DNA of 64,000 nt from Bradyrhizobium sp. WSM1417 (GCF_000515415.1 NZ_KI911783.1:1-64000); one strand, 5' to 3'; counted from the stretch's first letter, positions 7,568-17,136 are shown. Numbers and translations: made by a program. Notes: generated by a model from the sequence alone, not told the origin.

Positions 7568-8533
7568 ATGACCAACCGGCGCACGCTCCTTCTCGCGGTC
7601 TTGCTTCTGTTTCCGACGCTCGCCTCCGCCCAGAATTTCCCGACCAAGCCGATCAAGCTGATTGTGCCGTTCCCGGCCGGCGGCCCCAACGACATCATCG
7701 CCCGCGTGATCGGCCGGCGCATGTCGGAGCTGTCAGGACAGCCGGTGCTGATCGACAATCGCGGCGGCCAGGGTGGCGTGCTCGGCACCGATGCCGTCTC
7801 CAAGGCTGCACCTGACGGCTACACCATCGCGATCTCCAGCGCCGGCGCGCTCGCCATCAGCCCGAGCATGGAGCGGGTCGCCTACGACACATTGTCCGAC
7901 CTCACGCCGGTGACACTGGTGGCGACCGTGCCGGAAATGCTTGTGGTGGCGACCAACATACCCGCCAAGGATATCGACGAATTGATCGCGCTCGCCAAGG
8001 CGCAGCCGGGAAAGCTCAACTTCGCCTCCTCCGGCCCCGGCAGCCTGCCGCATCTCGCCGGTGAACTGTTCAAGCTGACGGCGAAAATCGACATCGTGCA
8101 CGTGCCCTATCGCGGCGCGGCGCCGGCCGTGAACGATCTGCTGGGCCAGCAGGTGCAGATGACGTTCCTGGATCTCCCCGTGCTGCTGCCGCAGGTCAAG
8201 GCGGGCGCCCTGCGACCGATCGCAGTTGGCTCCGCCGAGCGTTCGCCGACGGCGCCTGACGTGCCGACCACCGCGGAAGCCGGCTTTCCTGATCTTCGCA
8301 TCGAGAACTGGTACGGCATGGTCGCGCCGAAGGGCACGCCGAAGGAGATCGTCACCGCGCTGCATGGTCTGGCCACGAAGGCGATGGCGGATCCCGCGGT
8401 GAAGGAAAAGCTCGCCGCCCAGGGCGCGACGCTGGTCGGCGATGAGCCGGAGCATTTTCGCGCCTTCATCGCGGACGAGACGAAAAAATGGGCGAAGGTG
8501 ATCAAGGACGCAGGTGTGGAGACCGCGAAGTAG
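7568..8533 (+). CDS. Tripartite tricarboxylate transporter substrate-binding protein (Bug/TctC family)
   Basis: A 321-residue periplasmic binding protein. Signal peptide MTNRRTLLLAVLLLFPTLASAQ; then the family signature YPxKPIKLIVPFPAGGPNDIIAR, internal VPYRGAAPAVNDLLGGQ-like and PEAGFPDLRIENWYGMVAPKGTP segments. Bug proteins bind carboxylates for TctAB-type transporters, but no membrane partners are nearby, as is usual for this expanded family. It follows hisN by 17 bp and converges with the LysR gene. Confidence 0.88.
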   Translation: MTNRRTLLLAVLLLFPTLASAQNFPTKPIKLIVPFPAGGPNDIIARVIGRRMSELSGQPVLIDNRGGQGGVLGTDAVSKAAPDGYTIAISSAGALAISPSMERVAYDTLSDLTPVTLVATVPEMLVVATNIPAKDIDELIALAKAQPGKLNFASSGPGSLPHLAGELFKLTAKIDIVHVPYRGAAPAVNDLLGQQVQMTFLDLPVLLPQVKAGALRPIAVGSAERSPTAPDVPTTAEAGFPDLRIENWYGMVAPKGTPKEIVTALHGLATKAMADPAVKEKLAAQGATLVGDEPEHFRAFIADETKKWAKVIKDAGVETAK

Positions 8534-8541
8534 CGCAGAAC

Positions 8542-9432
8542 TCACACCGCCGCGGCCCGCAAATGCTCCACCAGCATCTTGGCCGGGCGCGGCAGCGTCT
8601 TGAAGCTTCGCGCGCAGATCACGAGTTTGCGGTTGGCCCAGCTATCGCGCAGGCGGACCATGGCGAGCGGCATCAGCTTGGCGCAGCGGCGGGCCGCAGC
8701 TTCGGGCACCAGGGCAACGCCGACATCGGCGGCGACCATCTGGCAGATCGCGTCGAAGTCGCGCAGGCGTGCGCGGTAATGCGGCCGCATGCCGAGCCGG
8801 GCGGCGTGCTTCGAAATATGCACCTGAAGCGCGGTGGCGCTGGTGAGCCCAACGAACTCGCAAGCACCCGCCTCCTGGAAATCAATCGCGCGGCGGCCGG
8901 CGAACGGGCCGCGCCTGGACGTCACCAGCGTCAGGCGATCCTCGCTGAAGGCGAATCGCTCGATATGATCCGGCAGCGCGTGCTCGGCTGCGAAGCCGAG
9001 ATCGGCCGCGCCCGCAGTGATCGCGGCCGCGATGTCGGTGCTCTCGCGCTCCTCGATGTCGATGGCGACGTCGCGATGCTCGCGCAGGAAGCCGGCGAGC
9101 GCCTTCGGCAGATGCTCCGAGAGGCCGGAGGTATTGGCGAGGAAATGCACGCTCGCGCGCACGCCGCTGGCAAAGCCGGCGAGATCGCCGCGCATGGCGT
9201 CGATCTGGTGGATGACGACCCTCGCATGATCGAGCAGGCTCTCGCCGGCCGCGGTCAATTCGACGCCGCGGCGCCCGCGCTTGAGCAGCGCGACGCCGAG
9301 CGCATCCTCCAGCCCCTTGATGCGCGCGCTGGCCGAGGCCAGGGCCAGATGCGACCGCTCCGCGCCGCGGGTGATGCTGCGCTGGTCGGCGACTGCGATG
9401 AACAGCTGGAGGTCGACGAGGTCGAAGCGCAT
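8542..9432 (-). CDS. LysR family transcriptional regulator
   Basis: A 296-residue LysR regulator: N-terminal winged helix (MRFDLVDLQLFIAVADQRSITRGAERSHLALASASARIKGLEDALGVALL) followed by a periplasmic-binding-like effector domain. It is divergent from the TauE/SafE exporter gene, with an 88-bp intergenic region carrying a perfect palindrome containing T-N11-A. Control of that exporter and of itself is the normal LysR arrangement. A longer start at 9504 would run through the palindrome and is rejected. Confidence 0.9.
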   Translation of the reverse strand: MRFDLVDLQLFIAVADQRSITRGAERSHLALASASARIKGLEDALGVALLKRGRRGVELTAAGESLLDHARVVIHQIDAMRGDLAGFASGVRASVHFLANTSGLSEHLPKALAGFLREHRDVAIDIEERESTDIAAAITAGAADLGFAAEHALPDHIERFAFSEDRLTLVTSRRGPFAGRRAIDFQEAGACEFVGLTSATALQVHISKHAARLGMRPHYRARLRDFDAICQMVAADVGVALVPEAAARRCAKLMPLAMVRLRDSWANRKLVICARSFKTLPRPAKMLVEHLRAAAV

Positions 9433-9444
9433 CCCGAGTCCTTC

Positions 9445-9467
9445 AGCCTTCGTTTCTAACGAAGGCT
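9445..9467. promoter_or_regulatory. Probable LysR operator
   Basis: AGCCTTCGTT (9445-9454), spacer TCT, and its exact complement (9458-9467) form a 23-bp palindrome. The central 13 bases fit the LysR T-N11-A box. It lies 13 bp upstream of the lysR start and 53 bp upstream of the exporter start. Confidence 0.7.
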
Positions 9468-9520
9468 TTCTCCGTAAGCTACAGATTGTGCCGACGCGCG
9501 GCATCGGTCAATGTGCAGAT

Positions 9521-10273
9521 ATGATCGACCCGCTCCTCATTCTCATCGCCGCCGTTTTCCTGATTGCCGGATTCGTCAAGGGCGTGGTCGGGCTCGGTCT
9601 GCCGACGGTGTCCATGGGCCTGCTCGCGGTGAGCATGGCGCCAAGCCGCGCGATCGCCATCGTGATCGTGCCCGCCATCCTCAGCAACATCTGGCAGACT
9701 TTCGTCGGCCCCCATTTGCGCGACATCCTGCGGCGGCTGTGGCCGCTGATGATCGGCACCGTGATCGGGTGCTGGCTCAATGCCGGCGCGCTCACCGGTC
9801 CGCATGCGCGCTACGGCACGATCGTGCTCGGCATCCTGCTCGTCATCTACGCGATCATCGGGCTGAACAAATTCCAGTTTCACGTTGCGCCAAAGAACGA
9901 GAAATGGGTCGGCGGCGTGGTCGGCTTGGTCACCGGCGCGATCTCGGCCTCGACCGGCGTGCAGGTGATCCCCTCGATGCCGTTCATGCAGGCGATCGGC
10001 ATGGAGAAGGACGAGCTGGTGCAGGCGCTCGGCGTGTTCTTCACGACAGCAACACTGGCGCTCGCCTTCAATCTCACCGCGGGCGGATTGCTGACGTCGG
10101 CCAATGCGGTGCCGGGCGCCGTGGGCATGGCCTGCGCGTTTGCGGGCATGTACATCGGCCAAACGGTGCGGGCGCGGATGCCGGCGGAAGCGTTTCGCCG
10201 CTGGTTCCTGATCGCGATGATCCTGCTCGGCCTCTATCTCGCCGGCAGCGCGCTGCTGAAGGAAATCGCGTAA
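9521..10273 (+). CDS. Sulfite exporter TauE/SafE family membrane protein
   Basis: A 250-residue integral membrane protein with about seven or eight hydrophobic segments. The first, ILIAAVFLIAGFVKGVVGLGLPTVSMGLL, carries the family's G-x-x-x-G-x-G signature, and a second related segment appears midway (VGGVVGLVTGAISASTGVQVIPSMPF). TauE/SafE proteins export or import small sulfur-containing anions or organic acids. ATG 9521 is the correct start because upstream in-frame codons overlap the lysR gene. The substrate is unknown. Confidence 0.87.
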   Translation: MIDPLLILIAAVFLIAGFVKGVVGLGLPTVSMGLLAVSMAPSRAIAIVIVPAILSNIWQTFVGPHLRDILRRLWPLMIGTVIGCWLNAGALTGPHARYGTIVLGILLVIYAIIGLNKFQFHVAPKNEKWVGGVVGLVTGAISASTGVQVIPSMPFMQAIGMEKDELVQALGVFFTTATLALAFNLTAGGLLTSANAVPGAVGMACAFAGMYIGQTVRARMPAEAFRRWFLIAMILLGLYLAGSALLKEIA

Positions 10274-10279
10274 AAGAAG

Positions 10280-10912
10280 TTACCGCGTCTCCAGCATGGC
10301 GACGCGGATGCCGAGATAGATGAAGAGGCCGCCGAGGGCCCGGTTAACCCACGCGACCGCGCCTTCGGAGCTCCGCAAGCGGTGGGCGGCTTTTGCCGCG
10401 AACGCCGCCAGCACCAGGCACCACAGCGTTCCCGTGCAGATGAAGATCAGGCCGAGCGTCAGGAAGGCGAGCGGCTTGTGCGCCGAGTCGCCTGCGACGA
10501 ATTGCGGCAGGAAGGCCAGGAAGAACAGCGCGACCTTGGGATTGAGCGTGTTGGTGAAGACGCCCTGGAGGAAGACTCGCCGCAGCGAGCTCTGCACCGG
10601 CTCGTCGATGGCCGAGGCCAGCACCGGGCGCGACCATAGCATCTGAAGCCCGGTCACGACGAGATAGGCCGCTCCGACCAGCTTCAGGATCGAGAACGCG
10701 GTCGATGAGGCCATCAGCAGGGCCGAAAGGCCGATTGCGGCGCCCGCGACGTGGAAAAAGCAGCCGCAACTGATGCCCAGCGCGGCCGCGGCGCCACCTC
10801 GCCAGCCCAGCTGCATGCTGCGGCCGATTACATAGACCGTATCAGGCCCCGGCGTGATGTTGAGCAGCACGCCTGACAGGATGAAGAGCCAGATTTCGTG
10901 AATGCCCAGCAT
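10280..10912 (-). CDS. LysE/RhtB family amino-acid exporter
   Basis: A 210-residue inner-membrane protein with about six membrane segments. The family signature NITPGPDTVYVIGRSMQLGWRGG follows the first segment, and FTNTLNPKVALFFLAFLPQFV marks the middle. These proteins export amino acids or derivatives such as homoserine lactone, lysine or threonine. The start MLGIHEIW (10912) is chosen over an ATG 8 codons upstream. It converges with the TauE gene, 6 bp apart. Confidence 0.9.
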   Translation of the reverse strand: MLGIHEIWLFILSGVLLNITPGPDTVYVIGRSMQLGWRGGAAAALGISCGCFFHVAGAAIGLSALLMASSTAFSILKLVGAAYLVVTGLQMLWSRPVLASAIDEPVQSSLRRVFLQGVFTNTLNPKVALFFLAFLPQFVAGDSAHKPLAFLTLGLIFICTGTLWCLVLAAFAAKAAHRLRSSEGAVAWVNRALGGLFIYLGIRVAMLETR

Positions 10913-11158
10913 GTGTGACGTGCCTCCTTCGCCCAACCATGGCCCAAGAGGCCGGCTTAGTGGGTTCGCTCGTCCCCGTCCACTGCCGGGATTGCCGAGG
11001 ATTTACCTCGAATTTGCAATGCGGATCATACTTTCGCTCGGCCTCATCTGCTCTATAAGGAACGGGTTCTTTGAACGCGGGATTCGAGGCGACTGTCACG
11101 CTGTGGCCGGTCCTCGATTTCTTCCAAGTCTCTTGCAAGTCTCTTGGAGCTCCGGAAT

Positions 11159-12955
11159 ATGGAAAGACGTCTGGCTGCCATTGTCTGCGCCGATGTCGCC
11201 GGCTATTCGCGCATGATGGGCACCGATGAGGCCGGCACCCATGCCGCCTTCAAGGCCCATCGCAGCGCGATCCACCCCATCATCCTCAATCACGGCGGCC
11301 GCGTCGTCAAAAACACCGGCGACGGCTTCCTGCTGGAATTCCCCTCGATCGTCGGCGCCACCGAGGCCGCGATCGCGATGCAGACGCTGATGGCGGAGCG
11401 CAATCACCATCTGCCCGCCGATCGCGCCATGCAGTTCCGCCTCGGGATCCATATGGGTGACGTCATCGCCGATGAGGACGAGGTCTTCGGTGACGATGTC
11501 AACATTGCCGTCCGCCTCGAAGCCGTGGCGAGCCCCGGCGGCTTCGCGATCTCGGCCAAGGCCTACAAGGAGGCCGGCAAGCATCTCACCGTGCCGCTGG
11601 TCGATGCCGGCAACCACCGCTTCAAAAACATCAAGGATCCGATCGGGGTCTGGACCTGGACGCCTGAGGGTGCACCGGCGCTTGCGCCCGCGCTGAGGGA
11701 GGCATCCGCCCTTTCGCAGCAGTACCGCACGGCGATCGTCGGCGTGCTGCCCTTTGCCAATCTCAGCGATGCCCAGGACGAGTATTTCTCTGACGGCCTG
11801 ACCGAGGATTTGATTCACGCGCTGTCGCTGCAATCCTTCTATCGGGTGCTGAGCCGCAACTCGACCTTCGTGTTCAAGGGCAACAACGCCAGCACCCGCC
11901 TGATCGCGCGGGAGATCGACGCCACCTATCTGATCCAGGGTTCGGTGCGGCGTGCCGGAGCCAAGATCCGCGTCACCGCCGAGCTGATCGCGCCGGAGAC
12001 CGGCGAGCAGCTCTGGACCGGCCGCTACGACCGCGACATCGGCGATCTCTTCGCGATGCAGGACGAGATCACCACCAACCTGTCCGCCGCCATCGCCACC
12101 GAGATCGTCCGGGCCGAGGCCTCGGCGCCGGCGCGGCTCTCGACCGACGTCACCGCCTGGGACCGCTTCCTCAAGGGGCTGTCGCACTATTATCGGCAAA
12201 CCAAGGAAGACCTTGCCATCGCCGTCGACCTGTTCCGGGAGGCCATCAGGCTCGAGCCCAAGCTGTCGATTGCGCACGCCTATCTCGCCACGATCCAGAT
12301 CCAGAGCATCCAGTTCGGCTGGGTCAAGGGCACGCGCGAGATGTGGGCCGAAGCGATGAAGCTTGCCGAAACCAGCGTCCGGCTCGATCCGCGCTCGTCA
12401 TTTGCGTTCTCGATCCTGTCCTGGACCCACGCGCTGGAGGGCCATTACGAGGCCGCGATGGACGCCGCCAAACGCGCCGTCGCGCTCAACCCCTACGACA
12501 ACGGCGCGCGCGGCGTGCTCGGCATCTGCCATTTCGTCATCGGCGAGCACCGCGAGGCGATCGAGCTGTTCTCGATGGCCGCACAGCGCGACAACAGCGA
12601 TCCGCGCTACCAATGGGCCGCACTGAACGCCTTTAGCCATTATCTGCTGAGCCAATATGACGCGACCCTGTCATGGGCTCGAGAACAGCTCTACATCAAC
12701 CCGAACCATTTGCAGGCGCTGGCAATCCGCGCCTCAGCGCTGGCGCAATTGGGGCGCGGCGACGAGGCGGTCGAGGCGACCCGCGTGCTCATGGCTAACT
12801 ACCCGACTCTCAATGTCGACCGCCATTTGCGCAATTTCCATTGGAAGCGGCCCGAGGACCTCGCCCATTACCGCGCCGGACTCTTGAATGCGGGCGTGCC
12901 GCTCGGCAAACTGACCCTGGTCTCGAGCGACGTCAAACGCGTCGCCGAATCCTGA
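11159..12955 (+). CDS. Class III adenylate/guanylate cyclase with C-terminal TPR-like repeats
   Basis: A 598-residue protein. Residues 1 to about 180 form a class III cyclase domain: first metal Asp D12 in CADVAGYSRMM, second D55 in KNTGDGFLLEF, and FGDDVNIAVRLEA. Next comes a domain with VGVLPFANLSDAQDEYFSDGLTEDLIHAL (residues about 195-310), common in rhizobial cyclases and similar to TolB N-terminal regions. Tetratricopeptide-like helices fill 340-580. No transmembrane helix is present. ATG 11159 has GGAG nine bases upstream; a TTG five codons earlier is the alternative. It probably makes cAMP in response to an unknown signal. Confidence 0.88.
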   Translation: MERRLAAIVCADVAGYSRMMGTDEAGTHAAFKAHRSAIHPIILNHGGRVVKNTGDGFLLEFPSIVGATEAAIAMQTLMAERNHHLPADRAMQFRLGIHMGDVIADEDEVFGDDVNIAVRLEAVASPGGFAISAKAYKEAGKHLTVPLVDAGNHRFKNIKDPIGVWTWTPEGAPALAPALREASALSQQYRTAIVGVLPFANLSDAQDEYFSDGLTEDLIHALSLQSFYRVLSRNSTFVFKGNNASTRLIAREIDATYLIQGSVRRAGAKIRVTAELIAPETGEQLWTGRYDRDIGDLFAMQDEITTNLSAAIATEIVRAEASAPARLSTDVTAWDRFLKGLSHYYRQTKEDLAIAVDLFREAIRLEPKLSIAHAYLATIQIQSIQFGWVKGTREMWAEAMKLAETSVRLDPRSSFAFSILSWTHALEGHYEAAMDAAKRAVALNPYDNGARGVLGICHFVIGEHREAIELFSMAAQRDNSDPRYQWAALNAFSHYLLSQYDATLSWAREQLYINPNHLQALAIRASALAQLGRGDEAVEATRVLMANYPTLNVDRHLRNFHWKRPEDLAHYRAGLLNAGVPLGKLTLVSSDVKRVAES

Positions 12956-13130
12956 GGGCCAGCCGCGGCCACGCGGCAATGTCCCCTCCGCCTTTATTGA
13001 CACGACAGTGAATTCAGCCACACTCCGCTACACGCTGAAGTAGTATAATGTGTTGTCGGTTTGTCAGGACTTTCCGCGCTCTATCGCCGCGTCTGTATTT
13101 CACGATTCGCCGTTTTCAGGATTTTGGGCC

Positions 13131-15896
13131 ATGCATGACTCCGCTCCGAAGCCGCCCTTCGACCCCTCGATCCAGGTCTCGCCGAACAATCCCTGTCCAT
13201 TCCTGCGCGGCCTCGTCGGCGAGAGGTTCGTTGACGGCGGAACCGTCCCGCTCGGCACGCTGTCGCAAACGATCGCGAATGCGAGCGGCGAGACCGGGCT
13301 GAAGAAGGTCTCGGCCCGCATCCAGGTCCGCGGCGTCGCGCTGATCGCCAACGGTCTCGGTCACATCCTGAAGAGCATATTTTCGGGCGCGCAGCTCGAC
13401 GCGTTGCGTGGCGGCCCTCTCGACAAGCGCGGTGCCGGCTCGCGCGTCCTCGGCCTCGACGGCAAGGTCGATGAGAACGAGCTCGCGCGTTTTGCGAGCT
13501 TCGGCCGGACCTACCAGGATCCGAACGGCGGCGGCTCTGAGCCCGGTCTCAACGCCTCGGAAATCGGCGTCTTCATGCGCGACAACCTCAAGCGCGCCGG
13601 CAGCGCCGCGCGCTGGTACTACCCCCTGCTGATGAAGTTCGAATGGCCGATCCTCCTGAAGATCGTGGGCAAGGGCGCGGGTGAGGACCGCTATCTGAGC
13701 GTGGCCGACGTGCGCACGCTGTTCAACGAGCGCCAATTCCCTGCTCGCATCAACCAGCGGCTCGTATCGCAGCCGGTGCTGTCGACTTGCCAGCGCGTGG
13801 TGCGGGGCGCCCTCAAGGTTGCGGCCCTGCTCCTCGCCCTCGGTCTCGCCTTGCTCGTTGCGGTCGCCGAATTCCCCGACCAGGTGCGCGCCATGCTGCC
13901 GCAAAAGGGAATTCTCGTGAATCTCCTGCCGCCGCCCTTGCCCAAGGTCCCTGAGACGAAGGCGGCCTTTTGGCTCGAGCAGAACTGGTCGCTGAAGGAC
14001 AGGCACTGGTTTCACCATGCCAGCCAGGGCACAGCGACCTTCCCGGTGCCTTATGAATGGTTCATGGCACTGGAGCAGCCGCGCCTGCATCTGTTCTCGC
14101 GGCCGGGCATGATGACGGAGAGCGCCTATCTCGAACGCTTCGGGTTCATCCCGAGCCCGCAGTCGATCCAGACCGACGCGACGTCACTGCGGCGCTTCGG
14201 CTACGCCAATGTCTACGAGACGACGCAGGTGCCGGACTGGTCGACCAGATGGACGCCGGCGGAGAACGTCGACGGCCTGCCGGTCGGCTTCGCACGGATG
14301 ACCAGTGTCGTCGATCCTGCGACGGGCCGTCGCGAAGAGGACAAGATCGGGCTGACCTGCGCGGCCTGCCATACCGGCCAGATCCATTACCAGGGCGTGG
14401 ACGTGCGTTTCGACGGCGGCCCGGCCATGACCGACCTGAAGAAGCTCGAGCTCTCCACCGGCCTGTCGATCGCCTACACGCTTTACGTGCCATTCCGCTT
14501 CCAGCGCTTCGCCGATCGCGTGCTCGGCCCGGATGCCAGCAAGGCTGACCGCGCCGCGCTCAAGCAGAAGCTCAGCGCGATCGGCAACTTCCTGATCGAC
14601 TGGGCGCAAACCCAGCAAAAGACGATTGAAGGCAAGAAGACCTGGAACGGCCGTCAGCAGAGTGACACCGAGGAAGGGTTCGGTCGCCTCGACGCCCTCA
14701 ACCGCATCGGCAATCAGGTCTTTTCGCAGGATCTCGCGCTGAGCGGGATCAAGGGATTCGAGAAGAACCTGCATGCCCAGGACGCCCCGGTCAGCTATCC
14801 CCCGATCTGGACCGTGCCCTGGTTCAAGTTCGCCCAGTACGACGCCTCGATCGAGCAGCCGCTGATCCGCAACGCCGGCGAGGCCCTTGGCGTGACGGCG
14901 CTGCTAAACCTGTCCGACGCCTATCCGGAAGACAGGCTGTGGCGGTCCTCGGTTCATATCAACACGCTCGGCTGGATCGAGGACATGCTCAGGGGGCCCG
15001 ATCCGTTCAAGCCGGCAGATCCCTCCGCCGGTCCGAAGTTCGGCGGCCTGCTGGCGCCGAAATGGCCCTCGCAGATCCTTGGCGACAATTGGAGGCTCGA
15101 TCAGAAGAAGGTCGACAATGGCCGCAAGATCTACGCCGAGATGTGTTCCGGATGCCATCTGCCGGCGATCGACACCCCGGCTTTCTGGTCTTCGGGACAT
15201 TGGGAGCCGAGCGGCGACAGCAAGGTGCTGAACGCGGTGACGATCCCTCTCGACGAGATCAAGACGGATCCCGAACAGTCGCTCGTGCTCAGCAACAGGA
15301 TCGTCGATCTGCCCGGCTTCCTGAAGGTGAATACGGCCGACCTCCAGAAATGGTGGCAATGCGACGTCTCGACCGCAAGCTCGCCGACCGAGATGGTGTA
15401 TGCGCTCGGGCTGATGACGGTGGTGGATCTCGTCGCCCGCAAATGGATGGACGACGAGAAGACGCCGGACGCCGAACGGGCGAAATTGTGGAATCTCGCA
15501 CGCAAGAACTGCCTCAATCCGGTGGGGGGAGCGCGCTATCGGGCACGGCCGCTGAACGGCATCTGGGCCACGGCGCCCTATCTGCACAACGGTTCGGTGC
15601 CGTCTCTCTACTGGCTGCTGAAGCCCGCAAGCGAGCGCCCGCAAAAATTCTGCATGGGCCGCCGCGACTATGATCCCGTGACCGTCGGCTTTGCGGTCAC
15701 CGCCGACGAGAAATGCAAGACAGGTGAAACCGAATTCTCGGCGGGGTCGGACAAGGATCCGATCCAGGGCAACAGCGTGCTCGGCCATTCCTTCGAGCGC
15801 AAGCCCGGCGAGGAAAAACGTCCCGGCGTGATCGGCCGCGTGTTCAAGGACGACAACGAGCGCTACGATCTGATCGAGTATCTGAAGACGCTGTGA
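13131..15896 (+). CDS. Membrane-anchored di-heme cytochrome c (peroxidase/RoxA-like) with extra N-terminal domain
   Basis: A 921-residue three-part protein. Residues 1 to about 220 contain P21-C22-P23 (NNPCPFLRGLVGERF), an EF-hand-like LDGKVDENEL and further helices. A membrane helix lies at about 225-250 (ALKVAALLLALGLALLVAV). The large C-terminal part has two heme c sites, C410-A-A-C413-H414 and C672-S-G-C675-H676, and ends in NGIWATAPYLHNGSVPSLYWLL, typical of di-heme peroxidases and RoxA-type rubber oxygenases. Topology implies a cytosolic N-domain and periplasmic hemes. ATG 13131 is chosen; an in-frame TTG at 13050 would add 27 residues. Function is unproven. Confidence 0.8.
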   Translation: MHDSAPKPPFDPSIQVSPNNPCPFLRGLVGERFVDGGTVPLGTLSQTIANASGETGLKKVSARIQVRGVALIANGLGHILKSIFSGAQLDALRGGPLDKRGAGSRVLGLDGKVDENELARFASFGRTYQDPNGGGSEPGLNASEIGVFMRDNLKRAGSAARWYYPLLMKFEWPILLKIVGKGAGEDRYLSVADVRTLFNERQFPARINQRLVSQPVLSTCQRVVRGALKVAALLLALGLALLVAVAEFPDQVRAMLPQKGILVNLLPPPLPKVPETKAAFWLEQNWSLKDRHWFHHASQGTATFPVPYEWFMALEQPRLHLFSRPGMMTESAYLERFGFIPSPQSIQTDATSLRRFGYANVYETTQVPDWSTRWTPAENVDGLPVGFARMTSVVDPATGRREEDKIGLTCAACHTGQIHYQGVDVRFDGGPAMTDLKKLELSTGLSIAYTLYVPFRFQRFADRVLGPDASKADRAALKQKLSAIGNFLIDWAQTQQKTIEGKKTWNGRQQSDTEEGFGRLDALNRIGNQVFSQDLALSGIKGFEKNLHAQDAPVSYPPIWTVPWFKFAQYDASIEQPLIRNAGEALGVTALLNLSDAYPEDRLWRSSVHINTLGWIEDMLRGPDPFKPADPSAGPKFGGLLAPKWPSQILGDNWRLDQKKVDNGRKIYAEMCSGCHLPAIDTPAFWSSGHWEPSGDSKVLNAVTIPLDEIKTDPEQSLVLSNRIVDLPGFLKVNTADLQKWWQCDVSTASSPTEMVYALGLMTVVDLVARKWMDDEKTPDAERAKLWNLARKNCLNPVGGARYRARPLNGIWATAPYLHNGSVPSLYWLLKPASERPQKFCMGRRDYDPVTVGFAVTADEKCKTGETEFSAGSDKDPIQGNSVLGHSFERKPGEEKRPGVIGRVFKDDNERYDLIEYLKTL

Positions 15897-15909
15897 ATTG
15901 CGCCCTAGC

Positions 15910-16048
15910 TCGCCCCGCTTGCGGGGAGAGGTAGGATTGCATCGAAGATGCAATCCGGGTGAGGGGGTACAGGTCTCTCGACGATCTTGCGTGCCGAGAG
16001 AGGCCCCTCACCCCAACCCTCTCCCGCAAGAACGGGGCGAGGGAGAGC
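15910..16048 (+). repeat. Intergenic palindromic repeat, family A, copy 1
   Basis: The ends CGCCCCGCTTGCGGGG and CCGCAAGAACGGGGCG surround an inner hairpin GGATTGCATC / GATGCAATCC. A second copy in the opposite orientation is at 30876-31022. Both lie between convergent genes and could end transcription from both sides. Confidence 0.8.
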
Positions 16049-16081
16049 ACCTCGCGCGCGGCAGCCATTCACTTCAAACCC

Positions 16082-17029
16082 TCACTTGAACAGCGGCGTG
16101 CCCGGCACGAAGGCGTCGAAGGCTGCCCAGAATTGGGAGCGGTAGCGGTCCTGCTCCTGGAGGATCTCGTGTTTGGCGCCGGCGATCACGAGATGGGAGC
16201 CGGCGCGCAAATGGTAGGCGAACTCCTCGATCGCCGCGATCGAGACCACGGTGTCACTGGAGGCCGCCAGCATCAGGATCGGCTGACGTATCTCGGACGG
16301 GTAGTTCTTGCCCTTGAAGGTGTTCATCGCGCGGAAGGCGGTATCGGCCCAGGCGACCGTCGGTGACGCAAGCCCGAGGGTCGGATCCTCCTCCAGGATC
16401 GCGGCATTGCGCGCATAGCGCACGGGATCGCTGGTCAGCGGATTGTTGATGAAGGGATTTAGCCCGGTGATCTGGTCGCTGCCGCCGGGAACATAACGGC
16501 CGCCCATCCCCAACACGCGCATCGTCTTCAGCAGAGCCCGCGCCGGAAACGAGGTGGCGCGGCCGGGGAGGTCGATCATCGGCGCAGACAGCACCATGCG
16601 GTCGAACCAGCGCTTGCCCGCATGCGCCACCCGCAGCATCACCGTGCCGCCCATGGAGTGGGCGAGCGCGAAGAAGGGCGGCGGGCAATCCGGCAGCACC
16701 ACCTGCTGCACGAAGGTCTCGACGTCGATCTCGAAATCGGCGAAGTCGCGAACATAGCCCTTGCGCGGATCGCGCAGACGGCGCGAGGAGTGGCCCTGGC
16801 CGCGCCAGTCGATCATCGCCACAGCAAAGCCGCGGTCGCGCAAATCGCGCACAGTCTCGAAATACTTTTCGATCTGCTCGCTGCGTCCGGTGAAGACGCA
16901 GACGGTGCCCTTGCGGTTCGCCGGCGGCGCCCAGCGCGCAAAGCGCAGCTCGACGCCATCAGGGGTTTTGATGGTGCCGCTGACGACGTCTTCGGGAACG
17001 GGATTGGATGGTATCGAGACCAGCGTCAT
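16082..17029 (-). CDS. Alpha/beta hydrolase, lysophospholipase / monoacylglycerol lipase type
   Basis: A 315-residue cytosolic hydrolase similar to PldB-type lysophospholipases. Motifs: FTGRSEQIEKYFETVRDLRDRGFAVAMIDWRGQGHS near the N-terminus, nucleophile elbow ALAHSMGG, and catalytic His in GAKHEILQE near the end. No signal peptide. The catalytic acid is probably the Asp of ASSDTVV. Monoglycerides or lysolipids are the likely substrates. Its promoter region is shared with the divergent hsp20 leader (17030-17250). Confidence 0.87.
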   Translation of the reverse strand: MTLVSIPSNPVPEDVVSGTIKTPDGVELRFARWAPPANRKGTVCVFTGRSEQIEKYFETVRDLRDRGFAVAMIDWRGQGHSSRRLRDPRKGYVRDFADFEIDVETFVQQVVLPDCPPPFFALAHSMGGTVMLRVAHAGKRWFDRMVLSAPMIDLPGRATSFPARALLKTMRVLGMGGRYVPGGSDQITGLNPFINNPLTSDPVRYARNAAILEEDPTLGLASPTVAWADTAFRAMNTFKGKNYPSEIRQPILMLAASSDTVVSIAAIEEFAYHLRAGSHLVIAGAKHEILQEQDRYRSQFWAAFDAFVPGTPLFK

Positions 17030-17102
17030 GATGGGGAGGGCTTGGGCACGAAGTGCTGCTAATCAGGGGGCGGGAGCGCCGAAAAGGCCAAGTATCCGCC
17101 CT

Positions 17103-17130
17103 CTTGAACGCCGTTCTCGTCAACCCATAT
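17103..17130 (+). promoter_or_regulatory. RpoH (sigma-32) like promoter of hsp20
   Basis: CTTGAAC (17103-17109) and CCCATAT (17124-17130) are separated by 14 bases, matching the sigma-32 consensus CTTGAA-N13-17-CCCCATnT. The predicted start near 17137 leaves a 5' leader of about 114 nt that carries the thermometer. Confidence 0.7.
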
Positions 17131-17136
17131 CATCTT

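Noticed and set aside
12996..13049. TTGACA and TATAAT elements before the cytochrome gene
   Set aside because: They are 41 bases apart, not 16-18, so they do not make one promoter, and neither has a good partner at normal spacing.
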